Below are positions 43,091 through 51,578 of a stretch of 64,000 nt of DNA, one piece after another. Under the pieces are notes generated by a model. The model made no database searches, was not told the origin of the DNA, and saw only the letters and a list, made by a program, of their open reading frames with translations. Each line of letters opens with the position of its first letter. Within the stretch, counting starts at the first letter, position 1. Origin of the DNA: Nocardia salmonicida NBRC 13393. Its GTDB lineage: Bacteria > Actinomycetota > Actinomycetes > Mycobacteriales > Mycobacteriaceae. A program made the translations under genes and the position numbers. Location: NCBI RefSeq assembly GCF_001613085.1, contig NZ_BDBR01000002.1, forward strand, positions 62,001 through 126,000, given 5' to 3'.

Positions 43091-43791
43091 CCTTCGCACT
43101 CGAACTACACGGTGTCCGTGCGGCTTACGATGCGATCACCGTGCTGCACGGGCTCGACCTGCGGGTCGCCGCGGGCGAGGTGGTCGCGTTGCTCGGGCCC
43201 AACGGTGCGGGCAAGACGACCACGCTGCGCGTCGCGGCCGGGGTACACGCGGTCACGACCGGCCGACTCGTGCTCGGCGGCCGCGACGTCACCGGGGCAG
43301 ACCCTCGCGATCTGGCCGCCGCCGGGGTCTGCCTGATCCCCGAGGGGCGTGGCGTGTTCCCCAACCTGTCGGTGAGCGACAACCTGCTGATGATGACCTT
43401 CACCGGCAAGACCCACGCCGAGATCGAGGAGGTGGCGTTCAGCCGATTCCCGATTCTCGCCCAGCGCGCCGATCAGATCGCCGGCACGATGTCGGGCGGC
43501 GAACAGCAAATGCTCGCCCTTGCCAGAGGATTGGCCACCGATCCCGCCGTGCTGCTGCTCGACGAACTGTCCATGGGCTTGGCCCCGTTGGTGGTCGAGC
43601 GACTCTACGAGCAGGTCGCCGAGATCGCTCGGCAAGGCGTGGCGGTGCTGGTGGTCGAGCAGTTCGCCGCCGCCGTGCTCGACATCGCCGATCACGCGGC
43701 CGTGCTGGTGCGTGGCCGCATCGAATACCAGGGGCCCGCCGACGGCGAACTCCGTCGCGAACTGGCCAACCTCTACCTAGGAAGTCAATGA
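43087..43791 (+). CDS. livF: ABC transporter ATP-binding protein, LivF type
   Basis: ATPase subunit of 234 residues. Walker A GPNGAGKT, EGRGVFPNLSVSDNLLM typical of LivF, signature MSGGEQQMLALARGL, Walker B VLLLDELSMGLAP and VEQFAAAVLDIAD. ATG overlaps the LivG stop (ATGA). Confidence 0.93.
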   Translation: MTFALELHGVRAAYDAITVLHGLDLRVAAGEVVALLGPNGAGKTTTLRVAAGVHAVTTGRLVLGGRDVTGADPRDLAAAGVCLIPEGRGVFPNLSVSDNLLMMTFTGKTHAEIEEVAFSRFPILAQRADQIAGTMSGGEQQMLALARGLATDPAVLLLDELSMGLAPLVVERLYEQVAEIARQGVAVLVVEQFAAAVLDIADHAAVLVRGRIEYQGPADGELRRELANLYLGSQ

Positions 43792-44162
43792 TGACCGAAA
43801 CACGTGCCGACCGCTTCGCCCGCGAACTGGCCGAATTGAAGATCCCCGATCCGGCCGCTGGCCGGGGCAGTCTGTGGCTGCGCCTCGGCGCCGTCCTGAT
43901 GGTGGCGGGCCCGGCGCTGGCCGTGCTGTCCTATTTCCTGGCGCACAACACCTCTGATCCGCTCGCCCAGCGCGACGCGCTGGCGCTGGCACTCACCGGA
44001 GTGGCGGGCAGCGTCGTCGGCGCCGCACTGTTCGTGCGCTACTCGCTGACCGGTGTTCTTCGCTTCTGGATGGCGCGCCAGTCCTACGACCTCGACCGGC
44101 TCGGGGATCGACTGTCGGAGAACCGGATTCAACTCGACGACACGGCCGCAGCGGCTCGATGA
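43788..44162 (+). CDS. Small two-helix membrane protein of the transporter operon
   Basis: A 124-residue protein with two likely transmembrane helices (about residues 30-52 and 67-86) between charged ends. I do not recognise a family. ATG overlaps the LivF stop by four bases (ATGA), so it is produced with the transporter; an accessory or stabilising role is possible. It precedes a terminator hairpin. Confidence 0.75.
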   Translation: MMTETRADRFARELAELKIPDPAAGRGSLWLRLGAVLMVAGPALAVLSYFLAHNTSDPLAQRDALALALTGVAGSVVGAALFVRYSLTGVLRFWMARQSYDLDRLGDRLSENRIQLDDTAAAAR

Positions 44163-44166
44163 GGAT

Positions 44167-44207
44167 CTGATCGGGAGCGCCCCGGGGTGGGGAGCGCCCC
44201 CGATCAG
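44167..44207. terminator. Bidirectional terminator after ABC operon
   Basis: CTGATCGGGAGCGC (44167-44180) pairs with GCGCCCCCGATCAG (44194-44207) with one mismatch; 13-base loop. It lies between the transporter operon and the end of the opposing operon. Confidence 0.7.
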
Positions 44208-44502
44208 CGGTCCTCCCCGCGGGGTTCCCGCTCGTCGAGGAACGACAGGACGCCATCGGCATCGGACTCGGTGCCGATCACCGACTGCCAATGGCTGAGT
44301 CTGCGGGTGTCGCGGAGAACCCGAACTTCGTCGTGGCCGAGGCGATGATGACGTCGCTGCCGTGCAGCAGTTCCAGCCCGCCGCTCACCGCGGTGCCGTT
44401 GGCCGCGCCGATCACGGGAATGCGGTGCCGGCCCGTGGCCAGTCGGACGAACGCGGCGTACTGCGGACCGCCGAGGAAGTCGGCGCCGTCGGCCGAGGTC
44501 AT
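44204..44502 (-). pseudogene. Enoyl-CoA hydratase remnant, truncated and internally deleted
   Basis: From ATG 44502 the frame encodes a crotonase core (RHRIPVIGAANGTAVSGGLE, then DVIIASATTKFGF) and stops at 44278 after ADSAIGSR. Read one base out of phase from about 44295, the DNA encodes a crotonase C terminus (SHWQSVIGTE, then GVLSFLDEREPR) ending with TGA at 44204-44206. The N-terminal about 55 residues and about 100 residues between the two parts are missing. ATG 44502 still overlaps the upstream dehydrogenase stop (ATGA), so this was once the last gene of the operon. Confidence 0.8.
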
Positions 44503-45320
44503 GGCCTGCGCTCCGAATCGAGGAATTGGGCGTCGATGGCGGTGTCGAGTGCGCCCATGGGCGCGCCGAGTTCGGCGGCCAGCATGCGCACCACGGCGAC
44601 GTCCTTGCGGATGAATTCGCCGACCGAGGCCCTGAACGCGGCCACCGAGCCTTTGGCCGCGACGCTCGCGGCGGCGCGGCTGGCCCCGCTGGCGTGCTGG
44701 AGGGCCGTGAGTACGGTCGATTCGTCCACGCCGAGTCGGGCGGCCAACTGGACGGCTTCGGTGACCAGGCCGAGTTGGGCCGCGAAGAGCGCGTTGTTGA
44801 CCAGCTTCACCCGCTGCCCCGTGCCGAGTGGGCCCACGTGCAACACCGGGTCGCCGTAGCATCGCAACACGGGTCCGGCACGGGCGACGGCCTTTTCGGT
44901 GCCGCCGGCGAACAGGGTGAGGGTGCCCGCGTCGATATCGGGTGGTCCGCCACTGATCGGAGCGTCCACGACGCTGATATCGCGAGTAGCGGCCAGCGCG
45001 GCGACATCTTCGATGGTTCGTGGGCTACCGGTGGTGTGCACGATGAGCACCGACCCTGTCGGCATGCTCGACAGCAACGGAGTGTCGAGACAGACTTCAC
45101 GGACCTGATCATCGGTGAACACGCAGATCACGACCGCGGCGGCCCCGGTGCCGACCGCCGCGGTGAACGACACCGGCTCGGCGCCCGACGCGGTCACCCG
45201 CTTGCGCGCCCCGCTGGACCGCCCGAGCGCGCGCACCTCGTGTCCGGCCGCGACGAGGCGGCGCACCATCGGAGCGCCCATTCGCCCCACCCCGACGAAC
45301 CCCACCCGAAGGGCAGTCAC
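44499..45320 (-). CDS. Beta-hydroxyacid dehydrogenase, 3-hydroxyisobutyrate dehydrogenase-like (copy 2)
   Basis: NAD-binding 6-phosphogluconate-dehydrogenase-like protein of 273 residues. FVGVGRMGAPM is the cofactor loop, DAPISGGPPDIDAGTLTLFA the substrate loop and KLVNNAL carries the catalytic lysine. GTG 45320 overlaps the stop of the homologous upstream gene (GTGA). The tandem pair may oxidise or reduce short 3-hydroxyacids or tartronate-type products at the end of the pathway. Confidence 0.88.
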   Translation of the reverse strand: MTALRVGFVGVGRMGAPMVRRLVAAGHEVRALGRSSGARKRVTASGAEPVSFTAAVGTGAAAVVICVFTDDQVREVCLDTPLLSSMPTGSVLIVHTTGSPRTIEDVAALAATRDISVVDAPISGGPPDIDAGTLTLFAGGTEKAVARAGPVLRCYGDPVLHVGPLGTGQRVKLVNNALFAAQLGLVTEAVQLAARLGVDESTVLTALQHASGASRAAASVAAKGSVAAFRASVGEFIRKDVAVVRMLAAELGAPMGALDTAIDAQFLDSERRP

Positions 45321-46129
45321 CGAGCGTGACCGATCAGGTTCAGCGTGGCATCGGCCGCGGTCAGCGCCACACCGGTGTCCGCGTCGGACCCGGTCGCGAG
45401 ATCGGCGAGTAGTTGGATGTCTTTGCGCAGCGTGTGCCCGGCGTGCTCGCCGATCCGGGCCATGGTGCCCGCCAGGATGCGGCCGAGGGCGAAACTGTTC
45501 GCTGACCCGTGCGCGATCACCTCGCCGAGCTTGGCCTCGTCGACACCGAGGTCGCGGCCGAGCGCCAGGGTGCTCGCCGAGGTCGCGAGATTGGCGGTGA
45601 ACAACAGATTGTTGAGCAGTTTGGTGACCTGGCCTGCCCCGATATCGCCCAGGTGCACAACAGGATCGGCGTAGGTCTCGAACACCGGTCGACACAGATC
45701 GACCGCTTCGGTCGGGCCGCCGACCATGACGAGCAGACGCCCCTGGGCGACCGCGGGCGCGCCACCACTGACCGCCGCGTCGATCAACGTGACACCCTGT
45801 GCCGCGGCCTTGTCGGCGAGTTCGCGGCAGGTGTCGGGATGAATCGTGCTGTGCACGGCCACGATCGCGCCCGGAGCCAGTCCGCCGAGTACTCCGTCCT
45901 CACCGGTCAGGACGTCGCGGATGTCGGCGTCGTTGCCCACGCACAGGCAGACCAAGTCGCTGGCCTGTGCGAGGGCGCGCGGCGTAGGGGCGACCTCGGC
46001 CGCGGTGTCGGCGAAAGGCTCGAGCGTGGCGGGTCTACGGGCCCACAGGGTGGTCCGGTACCCGGCCGCCACGATCCGCTGCGCCATCGGCGCACCCTGA
46101 CTACCCAATCCGATGAATCCGACGCGCAT
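45317..46129 (-). CDS. Beta-hydroxyacid dehydrogenase, 3-hydroxyisobutyrate dehydrogenase-like (copy 1)
   Basis: A 270-residue member of the same family. FIGLGSQGAPM cofactor loop, DAAVSGGAPAVAQGRLLVMV substrate loop and TKLLNNLLF with the catalytic lysine. The two tandem proteins are clearly related but divergent, arguing for an old duplication with distinct substrates. It starts 28 bases after the DoxX gene. Confidence 0.88.
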   Translation of the reverse strand: MRVGFIGLGSQGAPMAQRIVAAGYRTTLWARRPATLEPFADTAAEVAPTPRALAQASDLVCLCVGNDADIRDVLTGEDGVLGGLAPGAIVAVHSTIHPDTCRELADKAAAQGVTLIDAAVSGGAPAVAQGRLLVMVGGPTEAVDLCRPVFETYADPVVHLGDIGAGQVTKLLNNLLFTANLATSASTLALGRDLGVDEAKLGEVIAHGSANSFALGRILAGTMARIGEHAGHTLRKDIQLLADLATGSDADTGVALTAADATLNLIGHAR

Positions 46130-46157
46130 CAGCGCACCTCCAGTTCGAATGTGCCGC

Positions 46158-46661
46158 TCACGCAGTCTGTTCGGGCTGTGGACGCCAGAACAGCGCGAGC
46201 AGTCCCGCTGTCGACACGACGGCTACGCCGAGGGCGATGCCGCCGCCCGCCCAGCCGGTGACGGTGATATCGGCGGCATGGTCGATCGACAGCCGCCCCG
46301 GTCCGAGGAAGGCCAGCGCCAGCGCCACCACCGCCAGGACTAGCACGTACTCGTACCCCTCCTTGAACACGAAGAATCCGTTCGCCCGGTGCGCGAGCAA
46401 CCCGGCGACGAGCATGACCGCGATCACCGCCGCGCACGCCAGTGGCGTACCGAGGCCGAGGATCAGCAGCACGCCTGCCCCGACCTCGGTGAGCACACTC
46501 GCCCACGCCTGCAGGACCCCGTTACGCAGGCCGAGGCCGGCGAACCAGCGGGCCGTGCCCGCGATCCGGCCGCCGCCGAGCCAATGATTGAGTCCGTGCG
46601 CGATCATCGTGGCGCCGACGACCAGCCGCAGCAGGGTCGGCGCCACATCGGTGACATCCAT
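46158..46661 (-). CDS. DoxX-family membrane protein
   Basis: A 167-residue membrane protein with four predicted helices. LLRLVVGATMIAHGLNHW and the TEVGAGVLLILGLGTPLA stretch are typical of DoxX/DoxD-like proteins. Roles of family members in redox homeostasis or quinone-linked oxidation are only partly known. It lies 39 bases after the DUF35-thiolase gene in the P450 operon. Confidence 0.8.
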   Translation of the reverse strand: MDVTDVAPTLLRLVVGATMIAHGLNHWLGGGRIAGTARWFAGLGLRNGVLQAWASVLTEVGAGVLLILGLGTPLACAAVIAVMLVAGLLAHRANGFFVFKEGYEYVLVLAVVALALAFLGPGRLSIDHAADITVTGWAGGGIALGVAVVSTAGLLALFWRPQPEQTA

Positions 46662-46700
46662 GAGTTACCTCCTGAGCCACGACTGCGCGGCTCGATCGAA

Positions 46701-48359
46701 TCAGTTCTCGCTGGTCAACAGGAGCACACCGCTGGGCGTCAGACCACCGCTGCTGGTCACCGCGACCCGCGCACCGGCGACCTGTCTCGGCCCGGCCTCC
46801 CCGCGCAGCTGGCTGACCGCCTCGTGCAACAACCCCATGCCGTGGGTCCGGCCGTGCGAGAGCTGGCCGCCGTGGGTGTTGAGGGGGAGCAGGCCGTCGC
46901 GGGCGATGTTCTTGCCACCCTCCAGGAAGTCCTTGGCCTCGCCGATCCCGCAGAAGCCGAGGGCTTCGATCCAGGACAGGCAGTTGAAGGTGAAACCGTC
47001 GTAGAGTTCGGCGACATCGACATCGGCCGGGCGCAGTGAGGTACGCGACCACAGGTGCGCGGCCTGGCCGAGGACCTGCGGTTCGTGGGTGAGGGTGCTC
47101 TGGTCCCACTCGATCCGTTCGAGGATCTGGGTACCGACCGCGGCCACCCGCACCGGCGGTTTGGCCAGATCCGGGGTGGTGTCGATCGCCGAGACCAGCA
47201 CGGCGACAGCTCCGTCACAGGGCACGTCACAGTCGTAGAGCCCGAACGGGGTGGTGACCGGTCTGGCCTCGAGGTAGTCCTGCATCGTGAGCGGATCGCG
47301 GTAGACCGCAGTGGGATTCAGCTCGGCGTTGGCTCGTTGGTTCAATGCGATCCAGCCCAGCGTTTCCCTGGTGGTGCCGTAGCGGTGGAAATGTCGTTGG
47401 GCGTTCTGCGCCAACGTATGCGCGGCCGAGGTGGCGCCGAAGGGCATCATCCAACTCGTGGTCCGGCCGCCCGTCGGCGTGATCTTGCCGGTGCGGATCA
47501 GCTCGTTGTACGTCGCCTCCCACACGGTACGGAAGCACAGCACGTGCCGGGCCAGACCGCCGGCGACGGCCAGCATCGCCGCGATCACCGACCCGCCGGG
47601 ACCGAAGGTCTCGAAACCGCCGTTGTACCAGGTCGGTCGGAGACCGAGCGCGGCCTCGAGCGCGCTCACCCCGCCCTCGCCGAAACCACCGACATTGCCG
47701 CCACCGGGATAGGTCGACAGGCCGTCGATGTCGGCCATGGTGAGACCGGCATCGGCGACGGCGCGCTCGCACGCTTGCATCGTCAGCGACAGCGGCGAAA
47801 CCATCAGACGCCGACCGATATCCGACATGCCGATGCCGGTGATGGCGACCTTGTCCTCGAACTTGTCCCGGCCGATCATCGGCCGCACGTGCTCGCCGAA
47901 CCGGTTCGGCTCGATCTCGTCGGTGGGCAGGGGTGCGGGTTCCGGCTGTTCGGTGGTGGGCCGGAACAGCGGCAACCACACGTCCGCGTCCTGTTCGAAG
48001 ACGACCTCCATCCGCATCCCCAGCACGAGGTCGGCCGGATCGCAGCCCACCACATTGGTGGTGAGCCGGACCCGGGGATCCTCCTCGACCGCGACCTGGG
48101 CCACGACATACGGCGCGGTCAGCCCCGGCACGCTGAACCGTTGGTTGACGGTGAAGCCGATGAGTGTGGCGAAGCCGGAGACATCGCGGACACCGAGGGT
48201 GTGCCCGTGGCAGTACCGGCACACCGGCTGCGGTGGATGGATCAGGGCCGCGCAAGAACCGCACTCCTGGATCCGCAGGCGACCATCGGCGCCTGCGGTC
48301 CAGAAGAATTCGTTCTCCGCGGTCACCAGGGGCAGTGGCCGCCCCGATGCCTCCGACAT
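46701..48359 (-). CDS. DUF35/OB-fold - thiolase-like (Ltp2-type) fusion protein
   Basis: A 552-residue fusion. Residues about 1-160 form a DUF35 unit: a zinc ribbon with C33, C36, C47, C50 and an OB fold (VSGFATLIGFTVNQ). Residues about 168-552 are a thiolase-superfamily domain of the lipid-transfer-protein type (GIGMSDIGRR, AELYDGFTFN, GGQLSHGRTHG). The usual thiolase nucleophile Cys region reads FGPGGSVIAAM, without Cys. In steroid side-chain degradation Ltp2 with the DUF35 domain of ChsH2 is a retro-aldolase; here the two parts are joined, so C-C cleavage of a tertiary hydroxyacyl-CoA is the best guess. Start ATG 48359 is eight bases after the P450 stop. Confidence 0.85.
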   Translation of the reverse strand: MSEASGRPLPLVTAENEFFWTAGADGRLRIQECGSCAALIHPPQPVCRYCHGHTLGVRDVSGFATLIGFTVNQRFSVPGLTAPYVVAQVAVEEDPRVRLTTNVVGCDPADLVLGMRMEVVFEQDADVWLPLFRPTTEQPEPAPLPTDEIEPNRFGEHVRPMIGRDKFEDKVAITGIGMSDIGRRLMVSPLSLTMQACERAVADAGLTMADIDGLSTYPGGGNVGGFGEGGVSALEAALGLRPTWYNGGFETFGPGGSVIAAMLAVAGGLARHVLCFRTVWEATYNELIRTGKITPTGGRTTSWMMPFGATSAAHTLAQNAQRHFHRYGTTRETLGWIALNQRANAELNPTAVYRDPLTMQDYLEARPVTTPFGLYDCDVPCDGAVAVLVSAIDTTPDLAKPPVRVAAVGTQILERIEWDQSTLTHEPQVLGQAAHLWSRTSLRPADVDVAELYDGFTFNCLSWIEALGFCGIGEAKDFLEGGKNIARDGLLPLNTHGGQLSHGRTHGMGLLHEAVSQLRGEAGPRQVAGARVAVTSSGGLTPSGVLLLTSEN

Positions 48360-48367
48360 CTCGTTCC

Positions 48368-49729
48368 TCACTGTGTGCCGGCGTCCCGCTGGGCCGTGAC
48401 GGGTGCCGCGAGTTGCTCCTCGTCGCAGATCTTCTGCAGTTTCACCAGCGTGTCGTCGAGCCCGAGCCCGAGGCGTGGTCCGGGGGTGAACGTCGCCGGA
48501 AGGTGCCGCATGCCCTGGATGACCCCGATGGTGTCGTAGTGCACCGTGGTTTCGGGATCGCAGCGGTAGTCCGGCATCCGGTCGAGAACGGCGAGCAGCA
48601 TGCGCTTGAACACGGTGCGCGCCACGTTCGAACCGATGCACCGGTGGACGCCGAGCCCGAAGCTGTAGTGCCGGTTGCGTCGTCGGTCCAGGATGACCTC
48701 GTTCGGGTCGTCGAAGACGGCCGGATCACGATTGGCCATCGCCCACGACAGCCACACCCGGTCGCCTTCCTTGAACTCGGTGCCGACGACCTCGCAATCC
48801 TCGGCGATCGTGCGCCCGTCACCCGGGGCGGGCGTGTAGTAGCGCAAGAATTCCTCGGTCGCGGAATCGAGGAGATCGTCTCGATCCCGGCTCAGCGTCT
48901 CGCGCTGGTCCGGGTTCTCCGACAGCCACTCCAGGGCATGGGCGGTGAGCGCGGTCGTGGTGTCGAAGCCACCGCCGATGAGCAGCCCGAGCATGCCGAG
49001 CATTTCCATATCGGGGAGCTGTTCGCCGTTCATCGTCGCGTTGTTGATCGCGTTGATCAGGCCGGGTCGTGGGTTCTCCCGGATCTCGAACAGGTTCTGC
49101 AACAGGTCGATTCCCATCGTCCGGTGCATTTCCGCCACCCGCGGATACTCCGGGGAATCCGGCGGTGTGTACACCGACGCATGGGCCGGCTCGTTGTAGA
49201 TAGTCCATTTCGCGAGCGGGATGCCCAACATGCCCAGCGTCAGCACGGCGGGCACGATATTGGCCAGGTCGTCGACGAAATCGATCCGGCCCGACTCGAT
49301 CTTCTCGTCGATCGCGGCCCGCACGATCTCGTCGATGAACGGGATCCAGCGTGCGACGGCCGCGGGGGACAGGTAGGGGTTCAGTGCCGAACGCACCTCG
49401 CGATGCTCGGGCTCGTCCATCTCCAGGATGCCGCCCCGAACCCCGCTGGCCCGTGGGGCTTTCGGAATCGAGATGCCCTTGTAGCCGCGCCGCACCCCGG
49501 CCGTATCGTGGTCGTTGGAGATGTGCGGGCAGCGTGCGAGTTCGAAGACTTCACGGTTGCCCGCCGCGACCCAGTGCCCGTCGTGGGTGTCGGTCCAGGC
49601 GATCGGGCATTGTGCCTGCATGGATTCGGTGGTCGCGACGAATTCGTCGCGGTATCCGGGGGCGAATCGATCGAACGAGAAATTCGGTTTCTTGCGTGCC
49701 TCGTCGGTCGCCACATCGTTGACGCTCAT
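48368..49729 (-). CDS. Cytochrome P450
   Basis: P450 monooxygenase of 453 residues. The haem-binding loop FGLGVHRCIG has C364 as thiolate ligand. The I-helix has GGGFDTTTA with T257/T258 for oxygen activation, and ExxR is E293-x-x-R296 in EEFLRYYTP. No membrane anchor. It lies 12 bases after the ferredoxin gene, which is its likely electron donor; no reductase gene is in the window. The subfamily is not clear to me. Confidence 0.95.
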   Translation of the reverse strand: MSVNDVATDEARKKPNFSFDRFAPGYRDEFVATTESMQAQCPIAWTDTHDGHWVAAGNREVFELARCPHISNDHDTAGVRRGYKGISIPKAPRASGVRGGILEMDEPEHREVRSALNPYLSPAAVARWIPFIDEIVRAAIDEKIESGRIDFVDDLANIVPAVLTLGMLGIPLAKWTIYNEPAHASVYTPPDSPEYPRVAEMHRTMGIDLLQNLFEIRENPRPGLINAINNATMNGEQLPDMEMLGMLGLLIGGGFDTTTALTAHALEWLSENPDQRETLSRDRDDLLDSATEEFLRYYTPAPGDGRTIAEDCEVVGTEFKEGDRVWLSWAMANRDPAVFDDPNEVILDRRRNRHYSFGLGVHRCIGSNVARTVFKRMLLAVLDRMPDYRCDPETTVHYDTIGVIQGMRHLPATFTPGPRLGLGLDDTLVKLQKICDEEQLAAPVTAQRDAGTQ

Positions 49730-49741
49730 GGCGGTGTCCTC

Positions 49742-49933
49742 TCAGGAAATAGCGATGGCGCGTTCCGGGCAGGAGTGAGCTGCTTCGCGCACCTGCTCCT
49801 CCTGGTCGGGCGAGACATCCTCGCTGACCGGCGACGAATGGCCGTCGAACTCGCTCAACTCGAATGATTGGGGAGCGGTCATCGCGCACAGGGTATGGCC
49901 CTGGCAGCGCTCTGAATCGACTCGAACCTTCAC
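49742..49933 (-). CDS. 3Fe-4S ferredoxin for the P450
   Basis: A 63-residue ferredoxin, starting GTG 49933 after AAGGAATTCCCGCT. Cluster ligands are in CQGHTLC, where His replaces the second Cys, and in HSCPERAIAI near the end; this CxxHxxC...CP pattern is usual for [3Fe-4S] ferredoxins serving actinobacterial P450s. It lies 12 bases before the P450 gene. Confidence 0.9.
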   Translation of the reverse strand: MKVRVDSERCQGHTLCAMTAPQSFELSEFDGHSSPVSEDVSPDQEEQVREAAHSCPERAIAIS

Positions 49934-49947
49934 AGCGGGAATTCCTT

Positions 49948-50808
49948 TCAGGCGTGGTAGTCGTACCACTTCAGATATCCGCCCGCGTCCACCCGCAACT
50001 GCGTGCCGGTGATGAAACGGGACTCGTCGGATGCCAGGAACAGCACCGCGTCGCTGATGTCCTCGGGCTCGACATAGGGGACCGGCATGGCTTGCATGGT
50101 GTGGAAGGCGGGTTCGGCGTCCGCGCGGGTCGGATGCTCGAGATCGGGACGGAACGAGCGGTACATCGGCTCGCTCTGCAACATCGGGGTGTTGCAGTTG
50201 GTCGGGTGAATGACGTTGGCGCGGATCTTCTTCGGCGCGATATGGGTGGCGAGTTCGTGCACGATCATCGACAGCGCGCGCTTGGCGACCATGTACGCGA
50301 CGCCGCCCGGATCCTTGCCCGGCTGGTCCACCTTGCTGATATCCATCAGCGCGGCGAGGGAGCCGGTGGCGATGATCGAGGCGCCGGCTTCGAGATGGGG
50401 CAGCCCGGCGTGGATGGCGTTGAGCACGCCGGTCAGGTTGGTGTCGAGCACATCGGTCCAGGCCTGCCACTGCGGCTCGCCCTTCATCCCGGCGATACCG
50501 GCCTGAGCCACCACGATGTCGAGGCGGCCCAGCTCCTGCACCCCGTGCGCGACGGCGTCGCGCATCTGTGCGGCATCGCGCACATCGGCCTGGACGGTGA
50601 CGATGCGCCGCCCCGACTTCTCGACCAGTCGAGCCGTTTCGTCCAGGTCCTCCGGACGCGACAGCGGGTATCCGATGGAGTCGATGTCCTGGCAGATATC
50701 GACGGCGATGATGTCGGCGCCCTCGGCGGCCAAACGCACCGCATGACTGCGGCCCTGGCCTCGTGCGGCTCCGGTGATAAAGGCGACCTTGCCCTCGACG
50801 CGTCCCAC
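49948..50808 (-). CDS. Mycofactocin-coupled SDR
   Basis: SDR of 286 residues. FITGAARGQGRSHAVRLAAE is followed by the insertion characteristic of mycofactocin-dependent SDRs (VDICQDIDSIGYPLSRPEDL). NIIHPTNCNTPML-type C-terminal text (VIHPTNCNTPML) also fits. Such enzymes hold NAD tightly and pass electrons to the peptide-derived cofactor mycofactocin, so this should be an alcohol dehydrogenase step. GTG 50808 follows AAAGGAATTCCC. No mycofactocin biosynthesis genes are in the window. Confidence 0.88.
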   Translation of the reverse strand: MGRVEGKVAFITGAARGQGRSHAVRLAAEGADIIAVDICQDIDSIGYPLSRPEDLDETARLVEKSGRRIVTVQADVRDAAQMRDAVAHGVQELGRLDIVVAQAGIAGMKGEPQWQAWTDVLDTNLTGVLNAIHAGLPHLEAGASIIATGSLAALMDISKVDQPGKDPGGVAYMVAKRALSMIVHELATHIAPKKIRANVIHPTNCNTPMLQSEPMYRSFRPDLEHPTRADAEPAFHTMQAMPVPYVEPEDISDAVLFLASDESRFITGTQLRVDAGGYLKWYDYHA

Positions 50809-50873
50809 GGGAATTCCTTTCGATGTATGCGGTGCCCACCGGAAGGTGGTGAGCCCGTTTCGGTTTGGTACGG

Positions 50874-51578
50874 CTAGGTGTTGCGTCCGCCGTTGACGCC
50901 GAGGATCTGCCCGGTGATGTACCCGGCGCTCTCGGAGATCAGGAACGAGCACGCGGCGGCGATGTCCTCGGGTTGTCCGACTCGCCGCACGGGGGTGCGC
51001 TGGATGTGGTCGTCGATCGTGCCGCCGAGCAACTTGGCCGACTCGGCCTTGCGCAGCATCGGGGTGTCGATGAAGCCGGGCGGGATGGCGTTGACCGTGA
51101 TGCCCACCGGACCGAGTTCGAGCGCCAACGACTTCGTCAGCCCGTTCACCGCGGACTTGGCCGAGACGTAGTGCGCCATGAACGGTTGACCCGAATGCGT
51201 GCTCGATGAGGAGATGTTGACGATGCGGCCCCATTTGGCCTCGAGCATGTCGGGCAGCACGGCTTGGATGCAGTGGTAGACGCCGTTGAGGTTGACGTCG
51301 ACCACCCGCTGCCACTGCGCGAAGTCGATATCGACGAATCGGCCGGTGCCGTCGAGCCCCGCGGCGTTGACCAGGATCGTCACCGGACCGAGCGCGGTGC
51401 GGACCGCGTCGAGCGCGGCGCGCACCTGCTCGGGATCGGCGACATCGGCGGCATGGGCGAATTCGGTTTCGGTCGGCCGCAGATCGAGGGTGGCGACGTG
51501 ATACCCGTCGGCCCTGAGTCGTTGCGCGATGGCGAGTCCGATGCCGGAGCCGCCGCCGGTGACCACTGCGGTTTTCAC
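50874..51578 (-). CDS. SDR oxidoreductase, paralogue of 2189-2932
   Basis: SDR of 234 residues. TGGGSGIG cofactor loop, NAAG, NISSSS serine strand and YVSAK with Y137 and K141; ending YITGQILGVNGGRNT is almost the same as in the SDR at 2189. GTG 51578 is seven bases after GGAGG and overlaps the TauD stop (GTGA); GTG 51584 is too close to the ribosome site. The TauD-SDR order matches the copy at 2189-3756. Confidence 0.9.
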   Translation of the reverse strand: MKTAVVTGGGSGIGLAIAQRLRADGYHVATLDLRPTETEFAHAADVADPEQVRAALDAVRTALGPVTILVNAAGLDGTGRFVDIDFAQWQRVVDVNLNGVYHCIQAVLPDMLEAKWGRIVNISSSSTHSGQPFMAHYVSAKSAVNGLTKSLALELGPVGITVNAIPPGFIDTPMLRKAESAKLLGGTIDDHIQRTPVRRVGQPEDIAAACSFLISESAGYITGQILGVNGGRNT

